A DNA stretch of 64,000 bases from JAHJKV01 sp963678135. GTDB taxonomy: Bacteria > Desulfobacterota > Desulfovibrionia > Desulfovibrionales > Desulfovibrionaceae. The stretch lies in NCBI GenBank assembly GCA_963678135.1, contig OY782667.1, forward strand, positions 1,054,001-1,118,000. Direction: 5' to 3'. Under the pieces are notes generated by a model that saw only the letters and a program-made list of their open reading frames with translations, did not search any database and was not told where the DNA came from. How positions within the stretch are numbered: the stretch's first letter is position 1; each line of letters begins with the position of its first letter. Shown in pieces: positions 1 through 15,000 of this stretch. A program made the position numbers and the translations under genes.

Positions 1-3000
1 GCGGTTGGTAAAAAGGACGGTAAGGCAACCTTCTTTGATTATTCAAAGGATGGCACCCACACAAGCATAGAGCTTTCTGCTACTTCTGGCATCACAGCCA
101 AGGGTATTTCTTCTACTGGGAAATTAGTGGTAGGTGATGATGGTACCAATGCTTATGTTTGGATCAATACTGGTAGCTTAACCACTGCCGGTGACTGGGG
201 AAGTCCTAAAGCTCTGGCCGGAGGTAGCAGTGCTTATGCTGTTTCTGGAGTACATGATACAGATAAGTATACTGTCGTTGGTGCAAGCAGTAGCCAAGCT
301 GCTTACTGGGTAGGTACGGCTTCTACTTCAGATGCAGGCTGGAATGCTGCAAAGACAATTGGTTTTGCTATAGACGGAGTTACGGTTACAAGCTCCGAAG
401 CGCTGGCTGTTTCTGATAATGCTAGCGTGATCGTTGGTAGTTATAATACAGATGATTTCTTTATTTGGGCAGATACGAAAGTATATGTTGACGGCAATCC
501 CACAGCTTTAGATGAAGCCATTGAGCTTTCTGGGAACACATTTGAGAGTGTTTCTGATGTACGAATTGTTACAGGCACTGATGATGATACGATTTACGTT
601 TTAGGTACCGGTACAAGCGGAGTGCTTACAAAAGACTGGACACGAAGTGCTATTGATAAGGCTCTTGTGAAGAGCCAAGTCGGCGATATTGCGTATGTAA
701 CGCCGTCGGCTACAGTGTCCTATACCTATCGCTTCAAGTCCAGCGTTACTGCAAATAGCAAAGCTAATGCCATTGCCCTTGGAACAGGGAGCGATGGCCT
801 TGGTCTGTACTGGACGCAGACCGGCACGGATGACTGGACTGCCGGTGCATGGGCATATTTCAAAAATGCTACGTTATATGATGTAGTAATCAACGATACT
901 GCAAAGACAGCCTATGCCGTGGGTGAAAAGGACGGCAAGGCAACCTTCTTTGATTATTCTGAAACTAATACCACGCACACAGGCCAGAGCCACACGCTTT
1001 CTACTACTGCTGGTTCTGTGGCGCATGGCATGAACTCTGATGCCTCTGCCGTTGTTGGTAATGATGGCACTACGGCCTATATTTGGACAAATAATGATAG
1101 TCTCCCTACTTTTAGTAGCTGGACGCAGAATGAAATTGGCGCAGGTAAGGCTTGGGATGTTTCTAGCTTAAACTCTGCTAAATATACTGTGGTTGGTTCG
1201 AGTGTTGTTGATGGCACAACTGCAAATAGAGCTGCTTTATGGACAGGGGCTGGAAGTTCTTGGTCTGATCCAACCTTCTTAGCTTTTGTAAGCACGAAGG
1301 TAACAGATTCTGTGGGCTATGCGGTTTCTGCTGATGGCAGCATCATGGCTGGAACGCATACGGATAACGGCACAACTTCAGCTTTTATTACAAATACCAC
1401 AAAAGGTGCGGAGCTTATACTTGATAGTGAAAGTAAAATTATACCTGTAGGTTTGAGCACTACCGAGCTTTCTGGGCTGTCCGGGTTCACCTCTATTACA
1501 GATGTCAGCACTGATGGTACTGATATATATATAGTAGGCAAAGATAGTGACGGTAAGGTAAAAGTTGCGAGTCTGAAAAATCAAAGTCTTCTTGATACAT
1601 TGGACGATACAGACAAAGTGCCTGCGAACACTGGAATGCCTGCAACTACTTTTGCTTCCGCAAATGCGCGCTACCGTTTTGATGACAATATCGGCGGAAC
1701 AGTGAGCATAAATTCAACTGATTATTCTGGGATCATTGCTACCGGCTGGGTTGATGATACTATATATAAGCATATGGGTACTGTTTGGAAAGGCGATACC
1801 ACTGATACCAATAAATGGAGCAAAGTAGAAGCGATAAATGTCTATTATTCCAGCTCTGAGTTTTATGATGCTGCTAATGGTGGAACAAACAGCTATGCTG
1901 TGGGTACAAAAACCTATAGTGACAGCAAGTCTTACGCAGCCATATTTACCTTAAGTGGCACGAGCAAGGGCGCGTATACAAAACTTTCCAGCACTGAAAG
2001 ATCCAAAGCTCAAGGCATTTCAAAAGATGCCAAGGTCGTCGCTGGTACGATAGATACTGGAGCTTATGTTTGGACTGGTAATTTCTCAAGTGATGCTTCT
2101 GCCACGGAAACACTTTTAGCTGCAACTGGTACTGCCTATGCAGTGTCTGGCGAACATGACAGTAAGTACACTATCGTTGGTCAAAGTGGTAGCAATGCTG
2201 CCTACTGGACAGGTTCAGGTTCTACATGGACTGCTGTTACTTCTGGTGATCATGATATTGATTTTGCTTCTATTGGAGCTACGACAACAATCACAAGCTC
2301 GGAAGCCCGTGCAGTTGCTGATGATGGCAGTGTGATTATTGGTAAGTATAATTCTGACAGTTTCTTTATTTGGAAAGATATGGCCGATACGACCAAGGTC
2401 TATCTTGACAGTACACCTACTGACCTTGCTAAGGCCATGGATTTAGCAACAGTGCTTGATGATAATACTTTTGAAAGCGTTCAAGATGTTAAAGTCAGCG
2501 GTAGCACTATCTATGTTTTAGGCACAAATTCTTCTGGTGCATATATTAAAACCATCAGCAAAACTGATCTTGACGCCTTTGTATTTAAGAACGTTGTCGG
2601 TGAGATTGATTTTGTTACTCCGTCGGCTACAGTGTCCTATGCCTATAGGTTTAATTCCAGTACTGATGCAACTTTGAGCAAAGCCAATGCCATTGCCCTT
2701 GGAACAGGGAGCGATGATTTAGGCTTATATTGGACAAATGAAAATTGGAACGAAACCGATGGTGATAACTGGACTGCCGGTTCAAAGGCAAGCCGAGTGT
2801 ATTTCACAGATGCAACCCTGTATGATGTAGTAATTGATACGACTGCAAAGACAGCATATGCGGTTGGTGAACAAGACGGCAAGGCTACCTTCTTTGATTA
2901 TTCTGATGCAGACGGTAGTACGCATAAAGGCGAGAGCGTAACGCTTCCTGCTCTTGGTGATGCTACCGCCAAGGGAATGTCTGCTGATGCAAAACTGGTG

Positions 3001-6000
3001 GTTGGTAATGATGCCAGCTATGCCTATCTTTGGATAAATAACGGCAGCTTGACCACTAGCACTGACTGGAAAGCGAAATTTCTGAGTGCAAGCAGTGCCA
3101 ATGCAGTTTCTGGAGAACATGATACAGATAAGTATACTGTAGTTGGTGCAAACAGTAGTAATAAAGCTGCTTACTGGGTAGGCACAGCTTCAATTGACGA
3201 TACAGATTGGAACAGCGCAAAGGAACTCCTTTTTGCTACGAGCTCTACAATGACCAGCTCCGAGGCTCTGGCTGTTTCTGATAATGGTAGAGTGATCGCT
3301 GGTAGCTATGAAACGGCGAATACGGGCTCTACGGATGATTTCTTTGTTTGGGCATATACTACTGACAGTGTATATATTGATAGTTCTTCAACAAGCCTTG
3401 CTCAGGCTCTTGATCTCTCCTCATATGGTGTCTCAGGTTTGAAGACATTGCATGATGTACGCATTGTCAGCGGTGGTGGCATTTGGGTGCTTGGCGCGGA
3501 TAGCGACGGCATTGCCGTGGTTCAGCAGGTAAAAGATGGAACAACAGCACTTACTGCAGATCTTTTGCGACTTGAAGTGCTTAAAAATTATGTTGGCGAT
3601 GATCTTCTCGCAACAAATGGAACGATCAAAAGCTATAAGTTTGACTCTACCACAAATGCGTTGGGCAAAGGCGATACCATTGCCCTTGGTGCAAACGTAA
3701 AGACAACCGGCTTGTACTGGACGCAGACCGGCACGGATAACTGGACTGCTCCAAGCAATATTACCAGCCCTCAAAGTACTGATGTCTATTTCACGAATGC
3801 AACGCTGTATGATGTATATTATAAAGACGTAGTTACGAATGAAGGTACTGTGGATGAAGTGACTACTAGAACTGCCTATGCAGTCGGTGAGAAGGACGGT
3901 AAGGCGACTTTCTTTGATTATTCTGATGCAGACGGTAGCACGCATAAAGGCGAGAGCGTACAGCTTTCTACTACAGCTGGTTCTGTAGCGCATGGCATGA
4001 GTTCTGATGCTAAGGCTGTCGTTGGTGTTGCTAGCTCAAATGCCTATATTTGGACAAATAGCACTGCTGATTTAAGCAGTGGCTGGAGTAGCGGTACAAG
4101 CCTTGGTGCTGGTTCTGCTTGGGCAGTGTCTGATCTCATTGATCCTGATGAAACTAAAGATGATGATGAATATTACACTGTCGTTGGTACAAGTGACAGC
4201 AAAGCTGCTTACTGGACAAGTTATATCGAGGACGCAACTACTCAGTGGACTGCTGCAAAGACTCTGGATTTTGGTAGCTTAAGTGCCACTTCCTCCACAG
4301 CCTATGGCGTTTCCGCGAATGGCGAGTTCATTGTGGGTTCTTATAATAGTGATGCTGGCAGCTTTGTTTGGGATGCAAAAAATAATATTGAGCGTAGAAC
4401 GGATGGCTACAATTCGGATGTGAATATAGCGGTAGATTTAGCTACTTTCTTAGAAAGTGACGATGGCCCTAATTTAGATTTGACGGGCATTGTGCTTTCA
4501 AAGGCCACGGATGTACGCATTCAGACAGGGGTAGAATATGAAGAGCTTGATGCAGAAAATAAAACTATTACGGTAACTACTGATTTAATTTGGGTGCTTG
4601 GGCATGAGAGCAACTCAAAATCCACATATTTGTATAGCTTTAGACGAGATATTTTCGATGAGTATGTTGCAGATATATTGAATGTTGATACTACCTATGC
4701 AAATGGATCAAATAAAACAATGCGCTTCAGTGATACTTTAGGCACTGAGGCCGGCGCACAGCTCATTGCCTTGGGTCAAAATACAACAGGATATGGCATT
4801 TGCTGGACACTGCAAGATGCTTCAGCTGATTCACTGGTTTGGAATAATGTTAAGGATGAAATCTATTATAAGAGCTCTTTATTCTATGATGCCACAAAGG
4901 TAACTGTTGATTCTACGGATTATATCTATGCAGTTGGTACAAAAGACAGCAAAGCTACCTTCTTTAATTTTGCAGGAGAGAAAATATCAAAGGATACAGA
5001 TACTGATAATGTAATTAATAATTCCTATATAACGTTATCTACAAAAGCTGATTCTTCTGCCAATGCAATTTCTTCTAATGCAGATTTAGTAGTTGGTACT
5101 GATGGTACTGAGGCCACTGTTTGGTCTATGGCTTTTACTACGAAAACTTATAATACCACAGAGTATACCGAGCTTTCTTATACTTCCCATGCCCTGACTA
5201 CTACTGGTGGTAATGCTTGGGCAGTTTCTAATCTCATTGATCCTGATGGCACTGCGGATACTGGTGATGAGTATTACACCGTCGTTGGTTCAAGTAAAGT
5301 TGATATCAGTGAAACGACGACGCCTAATTTTGTTGACTGGGCGACTTACTGGACTGGCGGAGCAAGTACTAGCTCTGATGATTGGCAGGCTAGTCTGAAA
5401 ACTTTAGATTTTGCTACTGGTCTTTCGGGTGCGGATTCTGTGGCCTATGGCGTTGCTACTTATGGAACTGATAGTAATTATCTGATTGTGGGTGAATATA
5501 CTAGCGGTGGCTTTATTTGGGATTCCTCAAAAGCAACCCCAAGCTCCCTTTTTGTTGACGGCAAAGGAGTAGACCTGAACTGCGCTATTGATGTAACAAC
5601 TGCGGGCTTTGATTTTGGGGCTGATAACACTATAAGCAGTGTTGTGGATGTACGTGTTGCTGGTGATAAGGTGTATCTGATTGGTGTTGATGATTTTAGC
5701 GTAGGTTATGTCTCTACCGGCCTTGATCTTACTGCAATACAAGGCAAGATAGATGCTGCTATTGAAAAACGGCGTACTGATGGCTACAGCGATGACTATG
5801 CTGCTGCGAACGTGCGCTATCGTTTTGCTTCTTCTGTGAATACAACTGATACTGGTGATTTTGCTTATGTGATTGCTGCGGGTAAAGCCACAGAAGTAAC
5901 GGGTCAGAGCATGGGTACTGTCTGGACGCTGGCAGATGCAAGCACTGGAACCAAGGCAGGACAAGCAACAGACACGCAGGTTTATTATGAAAACGCTGTA

Positions 6001-9000
6001 TTCAACGATGCAGTCGTGTATAATGCAAAAACCTATGCAGTTGGTGCACAGGATAGTACAGACGATTCTATAGATAACAAGAAAGCTACTATATTTAATA
6101 TTACAGACCATACAGTTGCAACGACTCTTACAAATGCCGCGGACAATTCTTCTGCCAATGCAATTTCTTCTAATGCTGACGTTATTGTGGGTCAGAATAA
6201 TAGCAATGCCACTCTTTGGACATACAATACCGGCACTTCTTCATGGAACAGTGATACCTCTCTTGGCACAGGCACGGCTTGGGCTCTTGCGTTGAATGGT
6301 TCTAATTATGTTGTTGTTGGTCAAAGTGGTACTGATACTACAGGCAAAGCTGCTTACTGGACAGGTTCGGCAAGTACTAGCTCTGATGATTGGCAGGCTA
6401 GTCTGAAAACTTTAGATTTTGCTACTGGTCTTTCGGGTGCGGATTCTGTGGCCTATGGTGTAGCTACTTATGGAACTGAAAGTAATTACTTGATTGTTGG
6501 TGAACAGAGTTCTGGTGGCTTTATTTGGGATTCTTCAAAAGCAACCACGGACTCACTCTTTGTTAATGGCGAAGCAGTCGACCTGAACTGCGCTATTGCT
6601 GTAAAAGACGAAGTAGCAGGCACAGACGCAGAATTTGCAGGCTTTAGTTTTAGCTTAGATACTGGAGCGACTTTAGATAAAATCGCGGATGTTCGTGTTG
6701 TTGGTTCAGATGTTTATCTTATTGCTGTTGATAATAACAAGAAAGCCTATGTTGCAAATAGCACTTTGAGTGCAATACAAGACAAAATAGATAATGCAAT
6801 TACAAAACGGCGGACTGATGGCTACAGCGATGACTATGCTGCTGCGAACGTGCGCTATCGCTTTGCTTCTTCTGTAAATACAACTGATACTGGTGATTTT
6901 GCTTATGTGATTGCTGCGGGTAAAGCCACAGAAGTAACGGGTCAGAGCATGGGTACTGTCTGGACGCTGGCAGATGCAAGCACTGGAACCAAGGCAGGAC
7001 AAGCAACAGACACGCAGGTTTATTATGAAAACGCTGTATTCAACGATGCTGTAGTGTATAATGGAAAAACCTATGCAGTTGGTGCACAGGATAGTACAGA
7101 CGATTCTACAGATAACAAGAAAGCTACTATATTTAATATTACAGACCATACGGTTGCGACTACTTTAACTGGTGCTGTTGCTGGTTCTTCTGCTAATGCT
7201 ATCTCTTCTAACACCGAAGTGATTGTTGGTCAGAATAATAGCAATGCCTATATTTGGACTGGCGCAGGGTCTTGGTCAACAACAAAAGACCTTGGCACAG
7301 GTACGGCTTGGGGTCTTGCGCTGAATGGTTCTAATTATGTTGTTGTTGGTCAAAGTGGTACTGATACTACAGGCAAAGCTGCTTACTGGACAGGTTCGGC
7401 AAGTACTAGCTCTGATAATTGGCAGGCGAGTCTGAAAACTTTAGATTTTGCAACCGGCCTCTCAAGTACTGGTTCTGTGGCCTATGGTGTAGCTACTTAT
7501 GGAACTGAAAGTAATTACTTGATTGTTGGTGAACAGAGTTCTGGTGGCTTTATTTGGGATTCCTCAAAAGCAACCACGGATTCACTCTTTGTTAATGGCG
7601 AAGCAGTCGACCTGAACTGCGCTATTACTGTAAAAGACGAAGTAGCAGGCACAGACGCAGAATTTGCAGGCTTTAGTTTTAGCTTAGATACTGGAGCGAC
7701 TTTAGATAAAATCGCGGATGTTCGTGTTGTTGGTTCAGATGTTTATCTTATTGCTGTTGATAATAACAAAAAAGCCTATGTTGCAAATAGCACTTTGAGT
7801 GCAATACAAGGCAAAATAGATAATGCTATTACAAAAAAACGTACTGATGGCTACAGCGATGACTATGCTGCTGCGAACGTGCGCTATCGTTTTAATACCA
7901 CGCTTGGCACGGAAACTTACGATTACCTGATTGCTGTAGGTAAAGCCACAGAAATAACAGGTCAGAGCATGGGTACTGTCTGGGCAAAGACAGGAACTTC
8001 TGATTGGACAAAGAAAGGCGAGGCAACAGATACGCAGGTTTATTATGAAAACGCTGTATTCAAGGATGCAGTCGTGTATGATAGTGATACCTATGCAGTT
8101 GGTACACAGGATAGTACAGACGATTCTACAGATAACAAGAAAGCTACTATATTTAATATTACAGACCATACGGTTGCAAGTACTTTAACTGGTGCTACTG
8201 CCGGTTCTTCTGCCAATGCAATTTCTTCTAATACTGAAGTGATTGTTGGTCAGAATAATAGCAATGCCTATATTTGGACTGGCGCAGGGTCTTGGTCACA
8301 GGCAAAAGACCTTGGCACAGGTTCAGCTTGGGATGTGTCAAATAAAGATACTGCCAGCAACAAGTATACTGTAGTTGGTGCAAGTGACGGCAAAGCTACT
8401 TACTGGACTGCCTTAAGCTCTGATAATGAAACTGTTTGGCAGGCGAGTAAGCAAGAACTCGTTTTTGCTACAGAGAAAGTTAGCAGTTCCGAAGCCCTGG
8501 CTATTTCTGATGATGCTAGCCTGATTATTGGTAAATATAATTTAATAGAATCAGCAACAGTGGATCAGTTCTTCATTTGGGGAAAAACAACCGGGAGCAT
8601 TTATCTTGATGGCGATCCAACAATTCTTGCTCAGGCTATAGATATTGATTCAATTGATGACTATTCTGCTTTTCTGAATACGACAGATTCAAAGCTCAGT
8701 TTGAGTTCAATTATGGATGTGAGGATTGATGATGATGATAGTATCTGGGTGCTGGGAGCAGACGGTTATAACAATGTTTTCGTCTCAAAATTACAACGTA
8801 GTATAGCTGGAGCGACAGAGTATGAAAATATTACGCTTTCTGTTTTATCTAACCTAGTGCTGAAGGCACTCGTGGGTGATACAAGTAAATCCAGTGGAAA
8901 CACTGAAATGTACAAGTTTGATTCTGCTACAACTGGACTGACTCGCGCGAGTGCCATAGCCCTTGGTTATAACCCGAAGACAAATGGTATGTACTGGACC

Positions 9001-12000
9001 AATGCTTGGAACAGCACCGATGGTGATAGCTGGACTGCTGGTTCAACTGCTTCTAAAGTCTATTTTGAAGACACAGTACTGTATGATGTAGCGATTAATA
9101 AGACTGCAAAGACTGCTTATGCGGTTGGTGAAAAGACGGTGGGCGGCGATAGATGCGCTACTTTCTTTGATTATTCTGATGTAGACGGCACTGGTGCTGT
9201 AGGTACAGCGAAAAGCGTAACGCTTTCTACTGTTGACGGTTCTAGAGCGCAGGGCATAAGTTCTGATGCTAAGGCTGTTGTTGGTATTGTTGATTCAAAT
9301 GCCTATATTTGGATAAATAGCGGTACCTTAACTACTGCCAGCGACTGGAAAAGTGCAAGCCTTGGTACTGGTTCTGCTTGGGATGTAGTACAAACAAGCT
9401 CCCAGGCTATCGAGGTAACAGGTGGCGATAATTATAATGAATATGCCTATACTGTAGTTGGGCAAAGTAGCAGCACTGCTGCTTACTGGACAGGCTCTGT
9501 ACAGGTTACGGATGCAGCTACTCCAGTTACTACAATAGATTTTGAAAATGCAATGACTTTAGCTTTTGACGATAGCTTAGGTGCTACTTCCTCCACAGCC
9601 TATGGCGTTTCGTCTGATGGTAAGGTTATTGTTGGACAGTACCGCACGAGCAGTGGTTACTCTGGCTTTATTTCAGACCTTGATTCAGCCACCTCTTATA
9701 TATTGGATGAAAAAGCTCAGATTCTGCCCGTGGCTTTGAGCCTTAATTATTTTGTGAACGATCCAGATAATAAGTTTAGCACAGATTATTCCGGGTTAGC
9801 TTCTTTTGCGAAAATCACGGATGTCCGTGTTGCAGATAGTACTGTTTATATCTTAGGTACGAAGAATGATGGTACTATGCTGCTGAGTCAGATATCAAGT
9901 GCTGATCTGACAACAGCAGGGCAAGCTGAGAGTAATACTTTACCCGGCCCAGCAACGACCTTTGCTGCTAATAGTGATATGACGTATAAATTTGCGTCCA
10001 CAGTGAATACCACAGGGGATGGCACTGGTACGAATGATTATATTATTGCTTCCGGTTATGTAGATAACGCTACGAATGGTCATATGGGAACAGCTTGGAC
10101 GTATAGTGGCACTGCTTTTGACAAAAAAGTAATAGTGGATGCAGATAAGGATGTTTATTATTCCAACTCTCAGTTCTATGATGCTACCAATAACGACACA
10201 ACAACCTACGCTGTTGGCACAAAAGACTATACAGTTGGCGAAAAAGGAACAACAACGGCCGGAACCTATGCAACTGTTTTCAATCTGAATGACGGTTCGT
10301 ATACAAAGCTTTCTACTGCTACTTCTACAGCTACTGGTATTGCTGCTGATGGCCTGCTTATCTCTGGTAATGTTGGGACTGATGCCTATGTTTGGATGTA
10401 TAATACCAGTGATTCTTCGTGGGGCGATAAGAAGCTCGATGCTGGTAAGGCTTGGGCTGTTTCTGATGTGAATGGTACAAGTTATACGGTTGTTGGTGAA
10501 AATGGCGGAAATGCTGCTTACTGGACAGGTATATACACTACAGACATTACAGATATTAGCTGGTCAGCGGCGAATACGATTTCAAACTTTGTAGAAGATT
10601 TAGCAGATTTTGATTCTGCAACTTCTCTGGTCACTGCCTCTGTAGCTTATGGAGTTTCTAGTGATGGTAATTATATTGTTGGTACTTATGAGTCTACAGC
10701 TGGTGATGACTGCTTTATTATGAATAGAAATCAAGGTTATCCTGATATTGATGAATTTGGCGCAAGCACGATATTACCAGTAACTTTGAGCTTTGATGAT
10801 CTTACTACCTATAATGTTAATTTAAGCAATTTGACCAGCTTTGATAAAGTCACGGATGTACGTGTTAATAATGGAACTATTTATCTCTTAGGTGAAGATA
10901 GTGGCTCCATGTATGTAACTAGCCTTTCGGAGGCGGAGTTTAATACAGCAGTGAGCAATGCTGCAACACAATATGCAGCAGAGCTTGGAGAGCTTAAAAC
11001 TGCCTTTAATACATCTGGTGTACACTACCGTTTTGGTACAAGTGACCTTGGCGCAGCATATACACTCGATACTTTAACTTTGGATTATTTGCTTGCTGCA
11101 GGTAAGAATGCAGATAATCAAGGTATGCTGTGGCAACCAAAGACAAGTAGTGGCTGGGAAAACGTGGGTAGTAATTATAAATACTGGAACTCAACTTTCT
11201 ATGATGCGTATAGTGATGGCACAAATACATATGCAGTCGGTCAAAAACTATATAGGACAGATGCAAATGATACAGGTAAATATTATGCTTATTTCTTTGT
11301 GCTGAATACTGGCTCAGAGGAAAGTATTGCATTAAGTTCTGTAGAAGATACATATGCTACGGCTATTTCTTCGAGTAAGAATTATGTTGTGGGTGCTGAT
11401 GATACCAATGCCTATGTTTGGTATAACAACGGCACTTTGAGTACTCAAGCTGATTGGCATGAACATAAGCTTGGTGCTGGTACGCTCAATGCTATTTCCA
11501 AAGATAATAGCGGGTATACTGTCGTTGGTTCAAGTCAAAAGTATATAGGAACAACTGGAGAGCCTAATAATGTTGCCTGGGCTACTTACTGGACAGGTTC
11601 AACAACGAATTGGTCTGACCCAATTTTAATTCAGTTTGCTCAAGATAATAATCTTGACTCCACTGATGATGTTACCAGCTCCGAGGCTTTTGCCGTTACA
11701 GAAGATGCTAGTGTGATAGTTGGTAAATACACTGCAAGCAGCACAAGTAACTTCTTTATCTGGACAAAAACAAACGACAGCCTTTATCTTGATGGCGATC
11801 CAACAGCTCTTGCTCAGGCTTTAAATCTTTCAAAGTATGCGGAGTTTACAGACCTGAGCACGATTTCTGATGTGAAGATTGCTAGTGATAACAGCATTTG
11901 GGTGCTGGGTGCAGAGGATGGTGGCGATGTGTTCTTTGCAAAATTACACAATAGCGCGAACACTGGAAACTTGAGTACCTCTAATTTATTGACTGATGCT

Positions 12001-15000
12001 CGCAATGCCCTTGTTGGTAGTGATCATACATATGCAAGTGCTCTTACAAGTAAAACGATCGCTGCTTATAAGTTTGATTCCAAAACAGGTGCAGCGACAC
12101 GAGCTAATCTCATTGCCCTTGGCGGTGCAAGCGCAGACACTAAAGTTGGCCTGTACTGGACGCAAGCTGGTACGGATAACTGGACTGCTGGTTCAACTGC
12201 TTCTAACGTCTATTTCAGAAGCGCAGTACTGCATGATGTAGTTATCAATGAGACTGCAAAGACTGCCTATGCGGTTGGTGAAAAGAAATATACGGACGGC
12301 AATAGCTATGCTACCTTCTTTGATTATTCTGATGTAGATGGCACTGGTTCTGTAGGCACAGCGAAAAGCGTAGAGCTTGATGCAACTACAGCGGATAAAA
12401 CAAACACAACTGAATATAATATAGCTACAAAGTCTTCTGTAGCGCATGGTCTTGCTTATGACGGTACGAAGGCTACGGTTGCCGTGGGTAGTCTGACTAC
12501 TGAAAAGACCATGACAGATGCATCTACGCCTACGGATACCTATGCCTATGTTTGGACAAATAGCGGTGCTTTAACTGATACTGATAATTGGGATTCTGGC
12601 GATTGGACTGCGTATAATCTTGGTACTGGCGAGGCGTGGGATGTTGCTTTGAATGGTTCTAATTATGTTGTCGTTGGTCAAAGTGATGATAACGCTGTGT
12701 ACTGGACAAGTGCAGGCACTACATGGACTAATGCCAAGGCAAAGACTTTGAGCTTTGATTCTGCTATCACCACAGTAGGCGATTCTGTAGCCAAGAGCAT
12801 TACTACTTATGGTACTTCTGATTACCTGATTGTTGGTAATTACGGAACAAATAATAGCTTTATCTGGGATTCTTCAAGTAGCGAAGGTGAATATGTTTAT
12901 GTTAATGGCACTCAAGAATATTTCAACTGCGCTATTGATTTAAGTACTGCTGGCTTTAGTTTTGATGGTACGATAACCGGCATCACCGATGTTCGTGTTG
13001 CTGATGATAATGTCTATCTGATTGGTGTTGATGATAGCGACAATGCCTATGTTTCTGCTGGCCTTGCTCTGAGTGGTATACAAGGCAAGATAGCAACGGC
13101 AAATGAGAATTTGCGTACTAATACATATAGTAACGATTATGTTGCTGCTAATATCCGCTATAAGTTTGACTCTGCTCTTGGCGGAACAGTTGCCATAGAT
13201 TCAGTGGATTATGATGGCATCATGGCTGCTGGTTCCACAGCGAGCAATATGGGAACCGTATGGACCATGACTAGCACAAGCACTGGAACCAAGATAGCAG
13301 AAGATGTCTATTATACGGCTTCTGTATTTAGTGATGCTGCAAGTGATGGCACGACCACCTACGCTGTTGGTGTAAAAGATTATGATACAGAAACAGAGAA
13401 GGGCACAGCAGCAGTCTTTAATCTCACAACTCCGGCAGTAGCTACGGTATTGAAAGACGCTGACGGTGCTAACCTCACGTCTGGTTCTTCTGCCAATGCT
13501 ATTTCTTCTGATGCAACGGTGATTGCTGGTACTGATGGCACGAATGCCTATGTCTGGGCAGGCAAAGGAAGCTGGACTGCGTATAACTTAACCACTAATG
13601 ATTCTGGTAATCCTAGCAGTGGTACGGCTTGGGATGTTTCTAATCTCATTGATCCTGATAACACGAAAGCAAATGATGAGTATTACACTGTTGTTGGTCA
13701 AAGTGATGGCAAGGCTGCCTATTGGACAGGTTCAGGTTCTACATGGTCTGCTGCGAATACTTTGACCTTTGTGAGTGCTCCAAGCAATTCTGTTGCCATG
13801 GGCGTTTCCGGTAATGGTGAGGTGATTGTTGGAACAGCTGATAGCTCATTGTTCCTTTGGGATTATGCAAGCGGTGTTGAGTATACTTCTTATAACGGCA
13901 CAGAGGTTGTTACCGAGAAGAAGACAATCGCTGTGAGCTTTAGCGATTTAGGCTTATCAGGTTTTACTACGGCTACGGATGTACGCATCACTACTGGTAC
14001 TGATAGCAAGGAATATATTTGGGTGCTTGGCTCAAACGCGAGTGGAGCCTATGTCACTTCCTTCTTGCGTAGTACTTTGAGTACTAAGGTTGATGAAATT
14101 TTGGAAGATAATCCTGACTATAGTCAGCCAAGTACATCGTTCGATGATGCTCTTACTGCCAATGCTGACAATATCATGTATCGTTTTGATGCTACTCTTG
14201 GTGGTACATATAATTTTGACGGAACAGATTATGCCTCTTTGATTGCTGTTGGCAAATCTCAAGATAAAAGCGGTACACTCTGGAAGGCAGATAGTACTGC
14301 TGATGAGAAATGGAGCAAGATTTCGAGCGCATTTTATTCTACTTCACAGTTCTATGACGCTACGCAGGTGACGACAAAAACTTACGCCGTTGGTTATATG
14401 GAGAATACTGCCTATGTCTTTACCTTGGACGATGGTAAGGCGACTCAGCTTTCTAGCACGAATGGTTCAGCTGCCCGTGGCATTTCCACGGATGCAGAAG
14501 TCATCGCTGGTGTTGATGGTGGCAATGCCTATGTTTGGACAGGCAAGGACAGCTGGACTGCAACTTCCACCCTTGGAGCTGGCGAGGCGTGGGCAGTGTC
14601 TAATTTGAACGGCAGTGATTACACTGTTGTTGGTGCAAGTGTCAGCAAAGCGGCCTACTGGACAGGTACTAAGGGTACAGACTCTATCACTTGGTCTGCT
14701 GCAACGACTTTAGACTTTGATTCAGCTATTGATGGACCAGATAGTTCGGTTGCTCATGGTGTTTCCGAAGACGGCACAGTGATTGTTGGTCAATATAAGT
14801 ATACAGAGGATGACACAAGCTACACCAGCTGCTTTATCTGGGATTCGAGCAGTGCAATAGTAGACGGCGAGCAAAGCGCGAATATTGCTGTTGATTTGGT
14901 TACTGTTTTGGATGAAGTCAACTCCACTACAACCGGCCTTAACTTAAAAGATGCTACGGATGTTCGCGTTACCGGTACAGGCGAAAGCAAAACTATCTGG

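Noticed and set aside
5527..8169. Long antisense ORFs that recur in the autotransporter repeats (MVCNIKYSSF... type)
   Set aside because: They repeat with the sense repeats, lack ribosome-binding sites, and are Cys/Ile/Ser-rich as expected from reading the biased sense codons backwards.
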